This document shows, piece after piece, positions 7,721 through 17,124 of a stretch of DNA of 50,955 bases. Origin of the DNA: an uncultured Collinsella sp. Lineage in GTDB: Bacteria > Actinomycetota > Coriobacteriia > Coriobacteriales > Coriobacteriaceae. Location: the NCBI GenBank assembly GCA_900542635.1, contig UQOJ01000009.1, positions 1 to 50,955 on the forward strand. Reading direction: 5' to 3'. Positions within the stretch are counted from its first letter, which is position 1. Each line of letters starts with the position of its first letter. A program made the translations under genes and the position numbers. The notes beneath the pieces were generated by a model. It ran no database searches, was not told the DNA's origin, and worked only from the letters and a program-made list of their open reading frames with translations.

Positions 7721-10700
7721 TTAGTAGATTACCACCTTGGTAGCAAGGGGCACGTTATCCCAAATCCATTTAGCGCGATCAATGGGCAAACGCACGCAGC
7801 CTTGTGAAACATGCATTCCCATTCGGCTGTCCATGGGATTAAAAGTTCCCTGGTAGTACGGTATTGAATGGAACAGATAGTCACCGTAAAACTGCGTGTA
7901 GTAGTAGCAGGTATACCCATGTCCAAACGAGTAGCCCTTGCCGGTGACGGTATACTCACCCGTAGGCGTTGGAGTACTAGGGGCGCCGGTAGAGCAAGTC
8001 CAGTATTGAGCGTAACTCCACGACCCGCGCTGTCCACGAAAAACTCCAAGGCGGCATGCTTGCCTGTCAACCATAATGAGCCAGCTTGTGCTGCTCGAAT
8101 ATCTATTAGCTCGATTAAGCATAGTCATCATATCTGCCGGCAACAAGGGCTGGTCAGTAAACGGACGCGCAGTAGAACCGGGAGCACCAGCGCCCTTGGG
8201 AACAATCTTCACTTGAACAGACTCGACTCTGCAGCCTATCCTAGACGTACCCGCAGGCTGCCCATTTGAGGTCCAGTCGAGCCACCCAAAGTCTTGGCAA
8301 TATGCTCGATACCAAACATCAAAGTAGTTCGATAAATCACCGGTCAACTTAATCTTAAGAGCCTCGATACGCTTTGCGCAGCCTACTGTGCCAGCGACAT
8401 TCCCATTGGAAGTCCAACCTTGCCAGCCCACATCCTGTACATGGGCGGAGTACTCAATACCGCCTGATACGCTACTGGAGACATTCAACTTCAGCGCCTC
8501 AATAGCAAGCGATCTGCCGGTTGTGCCCGCAACACCACCGTTGCCAACGGGATTCATCCAACCAAGCGTGGCGACATGCGCCTGGAGCGTTAGAGCTGGA
8601 GCAGAGATAAATGCGGGCGCAGACGATGAGCCAGGATTCCCGCCCTTCGCGACAAGCTTAATTTGGACAGCTTCTATCTGGATATTTAACCCGGTAGTTC
8701 CAGCGGAATCGCCGTTTTTGGCCCAACCCAACCAACCATAACCAGCCGAATGAACTCGATAGTAGATGTCATACTGATTCGCGAGGGGACCATTAATGCG
8801 CAGCTCAAGAGCCTGAATGGCCAATCCTTGTCCAACGGTCCCAACATAACCGGCAGACCGCCATTCCTGCCAACCAATATTGGCAACATGAGCTCGTGCC
8901 TCAACCAGAGAATCATCATCCACACCGGCCAGCACCACATTCAGAGCTTGAAGCGAAAGCGATTTTCCCGTTGTGCCGGCATCCTGCCCATCTAAAACAG
9001 ATGGAAACCACCCACGGCTAGCGGAATGGGCCTGATAAACAACATGAGCGCAATCGGCGGAAGTATCGGAAACAAATGCTCCGTCCGTTACTCCGGGAGC
9101 GCCACTGCCTTTACTGATAATCCTTACTTCGACAGCCTTAAGGAATGAACCCGGTATCGTTGCCCCCGCATCCGCGCCATTACACGCCCAGCCAAGCCAT
9201 CCTTTTTTGGAGTCAAAACACCGGTACCAAACGTCATAGGCATTAGACAAATCACCAGTAAGAGTCAATCTCACGGCCTTCAAAGTACGGCCATCATTTT
9301 TAGAATTGAGCGCGGCACCGTCAGAAACAACTCCGCTCCATCCACTAAATTCATAGCAGCCTGAATAACCGATTGAACCTGAAGTCTCTTGATTATCAAA
9401 CGAAATAGAAAGCGATGTTAAAGGCTCAGAGCCGCTCTCGGAACCCATTAAAATCGTTTTACCCTGCACAGTGCCCAAGCTATTGCCATTAAGGCCATAC
9501 GAACTGCCACTCAGAACATCCGTAGCTCCAATAAAATGATTCGCTGTATCTCCAGGAGCAGAGCAGCCCTTTTCGACCAACATAACCTGAATACCCTGAA
9601 TGGCGGCACCCTTCCCCACCGAGCCCGCAGGAGACCCGTTGGACGTCCAGCCCAACCATCCGCCCAATTTGGAAGCATACACACGGTACCAAATGTCGTA
9701 AGTTGCAGATATCTCGTCATTGAGCTTAAACTGAACGGACTCAACTGACCGAGACTGCCCGGTCGTGCCAACAGTACCTGAAGACCAGCTTTGCCAACCA
9801 ATGCCAGAGACGTGCGCGCGAGAGGAAATAGAGCCTCCGTGGCCATACCAATTAACACTAAGCGACAGTGCCTCGATTGCATTTCTTGAGTCAATGACCC
9901 CCGATGTCTTTCCGTCCGCGACAACACCCATCCATCCAACATTGGAGATATGAGATCGATAGGAAACAGTAGGCGGTTCCTGGGAATGGTCCCTAAAGGC
10001 ATCGCCTCGCGCTGGCGCATCTTGAGCATTTTTTGGAAGCACCTTTATCTGAATAGCTTCGATCTGATAAGCATAGCCCTGTGTTCCAGCAGGCTCACCA
10101 TTTGAGGCCCAGCCAAGCCAACCAACATTTGCAGAATGAACGCGATACCAAATGTCATACGAGTCAGAAAGACCGCCCGACAAAGATAGCTTGATCGCTT
10201 CGATGGCTCGCGACTGTCCAACTGTTCCAGATGTCTGCCCGTTACCCACCGGCTGAGGCTCCCAGCCGATCCCGGAAATGTGTGATTGGACCGAAATGCT
10301 GTCATTCCCCAAAGGGGTGCCATCTTGTGAAAGCAGATTGATCTTGAGGGCTTCAACGCGCTTAGCACGACCTGTTGTGCCAGCCGTCATTCCATTTGAA
10401 ACGGGAGCCTGCCAGCCAATATCCTGTACATGAGTCTGGTATGAAACAGAACCAAAGACAGCGGATACATCATTTTCGGGTTTCGGCGAATCAGTCGCAT
10501 TGGAAGCAGACTCGCTAGAAACGGATGAGGGAGAATCATTGTCTGACACAGTCGGCTGCTCGACTTCAACCCCCTGCTGTTCATCATTTAGGACGAAACT
10601 CTCGTCTTCCGAGCTGCTGGCGGCGCTATTGGAATAATCAGTAGACTCCGGCTGCACCGGTAAAGAATCAGCCCAGACAGAAAGGGGCGTCAGAAGACAA

Positions 10701-10756
10701 TGAAGAATCAGTAATGGCGTCATTGCCGTTGCTAGCAGTCGTTGCGTCTTTTTCAT
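7721..10756 (-). CDS. Secreted ChW-repeat L,D-transpeptidase
   Basis: 1011 residues: signal peptide (about 1-29), a Ser/Glu-rich linker, then 15 ChW repeats, and a C-terminal YkuD domain (about 891-1011). The repeats form five three-repeat units; most units end in a K-G-x-x-A-P-G-like linker. The third unit is degenerate. The catalytic site reads HVSQGCVRLP with Cys987 and His982, where families usually have S-H-G-C; here Gln replaces the middle His. An upstream LFHSIPY supplies another conserved His. The enzyme should make 3-3 or protein-to-peptidoglycan crosslinks outside the membrane. The ChW architecture, including the degenerate third unit, is shared with the NlpC/P60 gene ending at 13465, so the two are domain-swapped paralogues. 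Confidence 0.92.
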   Translation of the reverse strand: MKKTQRLLATAMTPLLILHCLLTPLSVWADSLPVQPESTDYSNSAASSSEDESFVLNDEQQGVEVEQPTVSDNDSPSSVSSESASNATDSPKPENDVSAVFGSVSYQTHVQDIGWQAPVSNGMTAGTTGRAKRVEALKINLLSQDGTPLGNDSISVQSHISGIGWEPQPVGNGQTSGTVGQSRAIEAIKLSLSGGLSDSYDIWYRVHSANVGWLGWASNGEPAGTQGYAYQIEAIQIKVLPKNAQDAPARGDAFRDHSQEPPTVSYRSHISNVGWMGVVADGKTSGVIDSRNAIEALSLSVNWYGHGGSISSRAHVSGIGWQSWSSGTVGTTGQSRSVESVQFKLNDEISATYDIWYRVYASKLGGWLGWTSNGSPAGSVGKGAAIQGIQVMLVEKGCSAPGDTANHFIGATDVLSGSSYGLNGNSLGTVQGKTILMGSESGSEPLTSLSISFDNQETSGSIGYSGCYEFSGWSGVVSDGAALNSKNDGRTLKAVRLTLTGDLSNAYDVWYRCFDSKKGWLGWACNGADAGATIPGSFLKAVEVRIISKGSGAPGVTDGAFVSDTSADCAHVVYQAHSASRGWFPSVLDGQDAGTTGKSLSLQALNVVLAGVDDDSLVEARAHVANIGWQEWRSAGYVGTVGQGLAIQALELRINGPLANQYDIYYRVHSAGYGWLGWAKNGDSAGTTGLNIQIEAVQIKLVAKGGNPGSSSAPAFISAPALTLQAHVATLGWMNPVGNGGVAGTTGRSLAIEALKLNVSSSVSGGIEYSAHVQDVGWQGWTSNGNVAGTVGCAKRIEALKIKLTGDLSNYFDVWYRAYCQDFGWLDWTSNGQPAGTSRIGCRVESVQVKIVPKGAGAPGSTARPFTDQPLLPADMMTMLNRANRYSSSTSWLIMVDRQACRLGVFRGQRGSWSYAQYWTCSTGAPSTPTPTGEYTVTGKGYSFGHGYTCYYYTQFYGDYLFHSIPYYQGTFNPMDSRMGMHVSQGCVRLPIDRAKWIWDNVPLATKVVIY

Positions 10757-10848
10757 TCGACTTCCCCATCAATCGACCATCTTTAGCATCATTATTTATC
10801 GTTTCGGCAATTGCTTAAATACCGAAAACGTGAATGGCACTTAAATAG

Positions 10849-10884
10849 AAACGAACGGACCGTTGCAAAACGACCCGTTCGTTT
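10849..10884 (-). terminator. Intrinsic terminator of the muramidase gene
   Basis: AAACGAACGG (10849-10858) pairs with CCGTTCGTTT (10875-10884). On the minus strand the hairpin lies 51 bases after the stop at 10935, and the descending arm ends in CGTTTCTATTT, a weak U-tract. Confidence 0.7.
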
Positions 10885-10934
10885 TTAACCAGAGTAACTG
10901 CTAGAACCTGTGCGAAGGCATGACTTTCGATCAG

Positions 10935-13316
10935 CTATGCAAGCGGCACGTTGTCATACCAACCCCACTTTGGCTTATATGAGGTGGAATAATAATCCAA
11001 CCAGTACGCCATATCGAGCGTCCTGATCTGACCGACATTATCCATAACCTGGTTATTGCCAATATAGAGACAAACGTGACCGTAAATGCTGCCCATGCGG
11101 GTATGCGTATGCGAAGGAACGGCAATGACCATTCCAACTTTCAGCTGAGAATAATCGGTGAATTTACAATAATCCCAGTAGTAATCGCAGGCATCTGTAT
11201 GGACGTTCCTAAATCCGGCACGCTCGTAGATATCTGCAATCCACTCGGAGCACAATCCCGGGCCAGGAGACGGTACCTGTCGGGCAAGATCAACAATCTT
11301 CTTCTGCATAGGATTTGCAAACGCAGAAGGCTGCCCAAGCAAACATGGCGAAACGGTGCTCCCGGGGGCATTGGCGCCCTTCCTTGTAAGTCGAACTTGA
11401 ACAGCTTGGACATGCGTCCCATAGCCAGTGCTACCGGCAACGGCACCATTTTTAGTCCAACCAAGCCAGCCGACATTATCGACATGGACCCTATACCAAA
11501 CATCAAAATAGGTTGCTAAGTCACCAGAAAGAGAAATTTTAATAGCCTCAACCGAATTAGATTCAGCGGTAGACGAAAGCTGCTCCCCGTTTGTCTTGCC
11601 AGAAGTCCAGCCTACATTCGAAAGATGCAGTTGATAAGCAATCCCGCCGGCAACAGATGAAGTAGTTTTAGCCGAAAACCCGGTGATGGGAATTCCCTGA
11701 CCGGTCGTACCGGACACCTCTCCGGCAGGGACATAATTCTGCCAAGCACCTTTCACCTGAGCGGAATACGTCACCGTAGGTATTTCAAGATGGGGATAGC
11801 CCGATGTATCAGGATGGGAGGTACCCTTCTTAATGAGCTTAATCTGAACAGCCTCGAGAGAGCATGACATACCGGTGGTGCCGGCCTCCTCGCCGTCCTT
11901 GGCCCAGGCCATCCAGCCGATGTTGGAGGCGTGCACGCGGTAGTAGACGTCGTAGTCCTTGGCGAGGGAGCCCGTGAGCCTCAGGCGCACGGCCTCGACG
12001 GCGCGGCCCTGGCCGGTGGTGCCGCCCTCGGAGGCCGAGGGGGTGTCCCAGCCCTGCCAGCCGACGCCACTTACATTGGCGTTAATTTGCACAGAGCCAT
12101 CTTCAACGGGATTCAAGATGCTGACCTTAAGATCCTCCACCGATTTAGACTGCCCCGTTGTGCCAGCCGTAGATCCGTCGCGCTTGCTGCTCATCCAGCC
12201 AATATTCGAGACATGCGCCTCATACTGAATATGCATCTTGCTGTCATCTACGTTGAGAAGAGAACCGTTGAAGCAGTAGTTCATGTCACAGCGTCCGTTG
12301 ACGCCCGGGACATTGCCACTGCTTGAATACTGCCAGAAACTGTAGCTGCCAGCATAATCGCAACGCCAATTATATTGAGCGACCCAATGGTCATAACCGC
12401 TCAACGACGGAGAATTCAGGTAGTTGTTAAGCCAGTTAAGGTTCGCATAGATACCCGACTTAAAGCCAACGGCCTCCATACGGTTGCAAAAAGCCTGCGC
12501 AATCTGGGTAAGCTTATCCTTGCTGAAATCCGGATCTTGCAAGATATAGCTATCCTCAAGATCATAATAAACGGGAAGCGACGGATGATGGCCGCCGAGC
12601 CAAGCAAGTGTCCTGTCGGCCTCTTTATTGGCATCCTCTACAGAACGGGCGTAGGAGTAGTAATACACGCCATAAGGAATGCCGAGGCGTTCACATTCAG
12701 CAGCGTTCTTTTCAAAAGAATCGTCAGGTTTTCCGTAAACCGGACCGACCTTGAGAATGGCAAAATCAATCCCCGCGGCCTTAACCTTATTCCAATCAAC
12801 AGTTCCTTGATGATTGCTGACATCGATGCCGCGCGCAACAGCGCCATTGGGCAAAGGATCGTCAGTTAAAGACTGCGCATCGATGTCGCCATTGTCAGAA
12901 TCGATAAGCACGCCGTTTTCGAAACGCCAAGAGTTCGGTTCCAAAGAGTCGGCTTCGCAGGAATTCATTTCAGTGGAATCATCGGTTGGGGCTTCACCGT
13001 TTGACTCGTCAACACGAGACTCTTCGATGCCAATTCCAGGCTGTTCGCCTGAATCAGAGTCTACACCCCCATCAGGACGAGCAGCATTTGCATCGTCACC
13101 ATACCATTCGGTTACACCCTGAGAACCCGAGGCATCGTCCTGCGCTCCCTGAGAGCTTGCACCTTGAGATTCGTACTCGTTCGATGTTTGCGAGACCGAC
13201 TGCGAAGCAGCGGCGGCCTGGACCGACAGCGCATACGCGCTGTAAGGCTGAATGATTTGCGACCAGCCCATCAATAGCGTACAAACCAAAGCAGCAGACG
13301 CTTTAAGACGTTTCAT
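10935..13316 (-). CDS. Secreted GH25 muramidase with ChW repeats and a C-terminal NlpC/P60-like peptidase
   Basis: 793 residues with a signal peptide (about 1-30) and an acidic Ser/Glu/Asp linker to about 155. A GH25 lysozyme domain follows (about 162-351) with GIDVSNHQG at the N-terminal strand and the acidic pair in YYDLEDSY (Asp252, Glu254). Then come six ChW repeats in two three-repeat units, and a C-terminal papain-like domain with Cys in GLCSEW and His in YGHVCLYIGN. It probably cuts both the glycan strand and the stem peptide of peptidoglycan. ATG at 13316 has GGGGGAT upstream. A GC-rich patch covers about 11873-12069, unlike the AT-richer flanks. The peptidase could equally be labelled CHAP-like. 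Confidence 0.92.
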   Translation of the reverse strand: MKRLKASAALVCTLLMGWSQIIQPYSAYALSVQAAAASQSVSQTSNEYESQGASSQGAQDDASGSQGVTEWYGDDANAARPDGGVDSDSGEQPGIGIEESRVDESNGEAPTDDSTEMNSCEADSLEPNSWRFENGVLIDSDNGDIDAQSLTDDPLPNGAVARGIDVSNHQGTVDWNKVKAAGIDFAILKVGPVYGKPDDSFEKNAAECERLGIPYGVYYYSYARSVEDANKEADRTLAWLGGHHPSLPVYYDLEDSYILQDPDFSKDKLTQIAQAFCNRMEAVGFKSGIYANLNWLNNYLNSPSLSGYDHWVAQYNWRCDYAGSYSFWQYSSSGNVPGVNGRCDMNYCFNGSLLNVDDSKMHIQYEAHVSNIGWMSSKRDGSTAGTTGQSKSVEDLKVSILNPVEDGSVQINANVSGVGWQGWDTPSASEGGTTGQGRAVEAVRLRLTGSLAKDYDVYYRVHASNIGWMAWAKDGEEAGTTGMSCSLEAVQIKLIKKGTSHPDTSGYPHLEIPTVTYSAQVKGAWQNYVPAGEVSGTTGQGIPITGFSAKTTSSVAGGIAYQLHLSNVGWTSGKTNGEQLSSTAESNSVEAIKISLSGDLATYFDVWYRVHVDNVGWLGWTKNGAVAGSTGYGTHVQAVQVRLTRKGANAPGSTVSPCLLGQPSAFANPMQKKIVDLARQVPSPGPGLCSEWIADIYERAGFRNVHTDACDYYWDYCKFTDYSQLKVGMVIAVPSHTHTRMGSIYGHVCLYIGNNQVMDNVGQIRTLDMAYWLDYYSTSYKPKWGWYDNVPLA

Positions 13317-13430
13317 GCATATCCCCCGAGACAGTAACCACAGATAAAGAAACGAATACTAGCTCTATTACCACACTTCCATACAGGAATTTAAAGCTTA
13401 GGAAAGCACCAGTTAGCACACAGTCAAAAA

Positions 13431-13456
13431 GAGGCGCTCCTGCAACGGAGCGCCTC
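13431..13456 (-). terminator. Rho-independent terminator of the NlpC/P60 ChW gene
   Basis: GAGGCGCTCC (13431-13440) and GGAGCGCCTC (13447-13456) form a perfect 10-bp GC stem with a 6-base loop. On the minus strand it is followed by TTTTTGACTG and starts eight bases after the stop of the gene ending at 13465. Confidence 0.93.
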
Positions 13457-13464
13457 AACAGACT

Positions 13465-16400
13465 CTATGCGAAAGGCCTAGCGGCACCGATTACACGACC
13501 TGGAGCATTGACCGAGCGCTCGGTCACACCGATCCCAGGCCACGAATCAATGATTCGACCGTTTCCGATATAGATTCCAATATGGCCCTGGTAGTAGACC
13601 ACATCTCCCCTCTGCATAGCAGAAGTGCTAACCGGCATAAACGTGTTGTTGCGATACCAATTCATGGAGTTGTAGGTTTGCTCGGGCAACCAACGATGGT
13701 TATACGGGTTATACCAACCCATATCCATGCCAGTCGCATACAGACATTGCAGCACTAAGCCCGAACAATCAACCGCATCCCCCGGCCAAGAAGACCAAGG
13801 CTCGATATAACGCGTCCCGATATATTCACGAGCACGCTGGACGAATGCGTTGATGCAATCCTGTCGCGAAGCGTTGTAAGGAATTCGAGAAGGCGTGACA
13901 TACGTAAAGTAACCGGTGCAATACGAAGGAAGCTGCACGCTATTGCAACTAACCTTTGGATAAGATCCCGGGGTCTGATACCCCATATAACGATAGGTCT
14001 CAAAATACGAATCAGACGTAGAGCCTGGTGCGGAAGCGCCCTTGGGAACAATCTTTACCTGTAATGCCTGAACAGGAATGCCAAGCTTCGTGGTGCCCGC
14101 CGGTGATCCATTTTTGGTCCAGCCAAGCCATCCGTAATTTGACACGTGGACGCGATACCAGACATCAAAGTAATTCGAAACGTCACCAGTCAAATTAATC
14201 TTCACAGCTTGGATTTGTTGTCCCTGTCCAATGGTTCCCGCTGTGGCTCCATCTGAGACAGCAGATTGCCAGCCGATATTGGATACGTGGGCGGAATACG
14301 AAATGCCACCGTTCATGGAACTATCGGAAAGGGACAGTTGCATTGCCTCCATGGCACGGTTCTGCCCAACCGTTCCGGCAACACCGCCATTGCCAACAGA
14401 CGCTTGCCAGCCAAGACCGGAGCAATTTGCCTTAGCGGATAGCCCAGGAAGCTGGATCAACGCAGCATGATCTTGAACGGGAGCGTCGGACGAACCCTTG
14501 GCAACCAACTTAATTTGAATTGCCTCGGCCTGCTTAGACAGCCCAACGGTGCCAGCTGCGGCGTCATTTTTAGCCCAACCAAGCCAACCATAATCCGCCG
14601 CATGAATACGGTAGTAAATATTGTATTTTGACGAGTCGTTGCCAGTGAGCCTTAATTTAACCGCCTGAATTGCGAGGCCCTTGCCAACAGTGCCAGCATA
14701 GGAAGCACCCGAAACGTATGGCTGCCAACCGATATTCGCAACGTGTGCTGACACTTCAACGGAGGCATCGATGCCCTGCGTCGAAATATACAACGCCTGC
14801 AGAGAACGAGACATGCCCGTCTGGCCGGCAGTTTCGCCATTGCCAACGGGAGCCAACCAGCCCGCAGAAGCAACGTGCGCCTGGGATACAAGACCGATTC
14901 CCGACGTTTCGGTAAATGCATTACCGGTAGAACCAGGGGCAGGTTGACCCTTACGAACAAGTGCAACATCTATGCCGCACAAACCGGAAGAACCACCAGA
15001 AACGCCACATGCCTGACCATTTGACGTCCAGCCCGTCCAGCCATTACCGGAATCGTATACTCGATACCAAATGTCATAATTGGCAGCAAACTGGCCGCTC
15101 AGCGACATTTTTATCGCTTTAATGGGTGCGCCGGATACCGCCTTGGCGGCGCCGCCATCCGATTCGGAAGCACCCCAGCCTGAATATGCATCCATAACGG
15201 CATAGGAAATTGACCCGTCATCAGTTTGGCCTGCAACGCTTAAGGCAATGGAGTTCAGCAGTTTGGCGCCCTTGCCTCCAATCGTAGCCTTTTGACCAGA
15301 AGATAAGCCAAGACTCTCCCCAGAAACGGCGGATCCGGAAACCGCAACAGCATCTAGATCGCCGATAAAGACCTTGCTCGAAGAGCCAGGCGCTGCTCCG
15401 CCTTTCTCCACAAGGATTACCTTTACCGCTTCGATAGCCTTGCCTTTACCGGCAGAACCAGCGGCAGCTCCATTACAAGCCCAATCGAGCCAGCCTATAC
15501 CCGAGACATGAGCACAGTACCAAATGTCATATTTTTCAGCTGCCTCACCGGTTAGACGAATCTGAACGGCTTCGAGACGCTGAGACTTACCAGTCGTTCC
15601 ACAGTGCCCCTCAGACCACTGTTGCCAGCCGACATTAGAAACATGGCCACGAAGCTCAATGGAGCCCGAGTGACCATACCAGCCAAGCTGAGCCTCAAGC
15701 GCCTCCATGGGGAGGCCCCTACCAGTTGTCCCGGCAACAGATCCGCCGCCTACGGGCGACATCCAACCAATATTCGACGTATGTGAGCGAACAGTGATTG
15801 AGGCAGGTTCATCGCTACGGCTCTTAAAAGGACAGGCGGTGTCGCCCGGGGCGGGGTCGCCCTTGGGCAGGACCGCGACCTGGACGGCCTGGACGGCGCG
15901 GCCGTAGCCCGCCGAGCCGGCGTCGGCGCCGTCGCACGCCCAGCCCAGCCAGCCGAACTCGGCGGAGTGGACGCGGTACCAGACGGTGTAGCGGGCCGAC
16001 AGCTCCCCGGACAGCCTGACCCTCAGGGCCTCGACGGCGCGGGACTGGCCGGTCGTGCCGGCGGTGCCGCCGTTGCCGACGGCGGCCTGCCAGCCGACGT
16101 TGGAGACGTGGGCCTCGACGGATATGGCGTCGGCGCCGAGGGGCTCGCCGGTCGAGGCGTCGGACAGGACGAGGCGCAGCGCCTCGAGGGGGAGCCCCCT
16201 GCCGGTCGTGCCGGCGACCTCGCCGCCGGCGACGGCGCCCATCCAGCCGATATTGGAGACGTGGGCCGAGTATGAGAGCGAGACGGGCGCGGCCGCCTCG
16301 GACCGGGCGGGCTCCGCCTGGGCGCCGTCGGCCTGCGAGGCCTCGGGCTGGGAGGCGTCGGCCTGCGCGGGCTGGGCGGCGTCGGCCTGGGCGGCGGGAC

Positions 16401-16551
16401 CCCCGTCGGCGGGCTGGGCCCCGGCGGCCGGGGCCTGCGCGTCGCCCGGGGCGGCGGGGGCGGCGTAGGCCGCGGGCCCGCACAGGGCCAGGGCGGCCGC
16501 GACCGCCAGCGCGGCGGCGGCACCGGAAATTCGTTTCGTGGAGCGTCTCAT
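13465..16551 (-). CDS. Secreted ChW-repeat NlpC/P60 peptidoglycan endopeptidase
   Basis: 1028 residues from ATG 16551, chosen because AGGGGG lies seven bases upstream and a typical signal peptide (MRRSTKR, then an Ala-rich core to AYA-AP) follows; the frame stays open to 16629. An Ala/Gln/Asp-rich linker leads to 15 ChW repeats in five three-repeat units (third degenerate). The C-terminal NlpC/P60 domain has catalytic Cys near 929 (DCSG), His near 990 (GHIGIYIG) and an acidic residue in RIIDSW. It should cleave stem peptides at the cell wall. The first 240 or so codons (15835-16523) are very GC-rich while the rest is not, a clear compositional mosaic. The leader can fold over the ribosome-binding site. 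Confidence 0.93.
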   Translation of the reverse strand: MRRSTKRISGAAAALAVAAALALCGPAAYAAPAAPGDAQAPAAGAQPADGGPAAQADAAQPAQADASQPEASQADGAQAEPARSEAAAPVSLSYSAHVSNIGWMGAVAGGEVAGTTGRGLPLEALRLVLSDASTGEPLGADAISVEAHVSNVGWQAAVGNGGTAGTTGQSRAVEALRVRLSGELSARYTVWYRVHSAEFGWLGWACDGADAGSAGYGRAVQAVQVAVLPKGDPAPGDTACPFKSRSDEPASITVRSHTSNIGWMSPVGGGSVAGTTGRGLPMEALEAQLGWYGHSGSIELRGHVSNVGWQQWSEGHCGTTGKSQRLEAVQIRLTGEAAEKYDIWYCAHVSGIGWLDWACNGAAAGSAGKGKAIEAVKVILVEKGGAAPGSSSKVFIGDLDAVAVSGSAVSGESLGLSSGQKATIGGKGAKLLNSIALSVAGQTDDGSISYAVMDAYSGWGASESDGGAAKAVSGAPIKAIKMSLSGQFAANYDIWYRVYDSGNGWTGWTSNGQACGVSGGSSGLCGIDVALVRKGQPAPGSTGNAFTETSGIGLVSQAHVASAGWLAPVGNGETAGQTGMSRSLQALYISTQGIDASVEVSAHVANIGWQPYVSGASYAGTVGKGLAIQAVKLRLTGNDSSKYNIYYRIHAADYGWLGWAKNDAAAGTVGLSKQAEAIQIKLVAKGSSDAPVQDHAALIQLPGLSAKANCSGLGWQASVGNGGVAGTVGQNRAMEAMQLSLSDSSMNGGISYSAHVSNIGWQSAVSDGATAGTIGQGQQIQAVKINLTGDVSNYFDVWYRVHVSNYGWLGWTKNGSPAGTTKLGIPVQALQVKIVPKGASAPGSTSDSYFETYRYMGYQTPGSYPKVSCNSVQLPSYCTGYFTYVTPSRIPYNASRQDCINAFVQRAREYIGTRYIEPWSSWPGDAVDCSGLVLQCLYATGMDMGWYNPYNHRWLPEQTYNSMNWYRNNTFMPVSTSAMQRGDVVYYQGHIGIYIGNGRIIDSWPGIGVTERSVNAPGRVIGAARPFA

Positions 16552-16558
16552 GGAAAAT

Positions 16559-16602
16559 CCCCCTAATCTAGCAACGGTTTCCAAGTCTACTAGATTGGGG
16601 GG
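16559..16602 (-). promoter_or_regulatory. 5' leader hairpin covering the Shine-Dalgarno sequence
   Basis: In the minus-strand transcript, CCCCCCAATCTAG (16602-16590) can pair with CTAGATT-A-GGGGG (16571-16559), giving a 12-bp stem with one bulged A and an 18-base loop. The AGGGGG arm is the ribosome-binding site of the NlpC/P60 ChW gene. When folded it would hide that site, so translation could be controlled by temperature, a protein or leader folding. It is seen only by pairing. Confidence 0.55.
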
Positions 16603-17124
16603 ACGGGAGCCAAGCTGCAATACCCCCAAGACACCCGTCTATAGGTCGTGACGTTGTCTATAAACAGGCTCACCGCCCGCGGAATAAAATTCGGCGCAAA
16701 TCGTTTGAGCAGGCGACGCGCGGAAGGAGCGTGTAGGGCGGTAATATACTGACCGTCAGCCGCGGCATCCTCGCGGAAACCCATTTGTTGCCGGAACTAT
16801 AGTCCCCGGCGCGGGCTCACCTTATCTCCCCGGCACGGGCTCGATATCCTCTCGGATATCTAATCGTCTTGGACTTTTACCCACCCAAGCACAGTACGGC
16901 TTTTACGTGCCGCCACGCAGAGCCTAGCCTGGAACTATTGTCTAAAACATAGGCCTTCAAAGCAACTTAGGTTCAAGTACGGACATGCAAATACGGGCAC
17001 TGGATACAGGTCTTGACTGTCAATGGTTATCAATCGCATGTGTTTCTGGCAAATTACGCCCGTCTTATGCGTGCGATACAATCAGTCTCACCGAACACCA
17101 AACCAGCAACCCGAAGGGACCAAC
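16603..17124. other. Intergenic region between divergent genes
   Basis: About 520 bases between the minus-strand ChW gene and the plus-strand DUF4869 gene. Short frames here lack ribosome-binding sites and recognisable similarity. TATATTAC-like sequence on minus near 16750 could be a -10 element, but no convincing -35 partner was seen. Both genes need their promoters in this stretch. Confidence 0.4.

Noticed and set aside
15824..16523. Arg- and Pro-rich frames on both strands (up to 219 aa) over the GC-rich block
   Set aside because: They are by-products of extreme GC content, which removes stops in every frame; the ChW frame is the real one.
4362..16551. Possible CRISPR array from regular repeats
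   Set aside because: The repeats are protein-coding ChW units of about 50 codons that differ in sequence; there are no short identical direct repeats with spacers.
16590..16784. 64-aa minus-strand frame upstream of the ChW gene
   Set aside because: No ribosome-binding site or family similarity, and it overlaps the leader hairpin.
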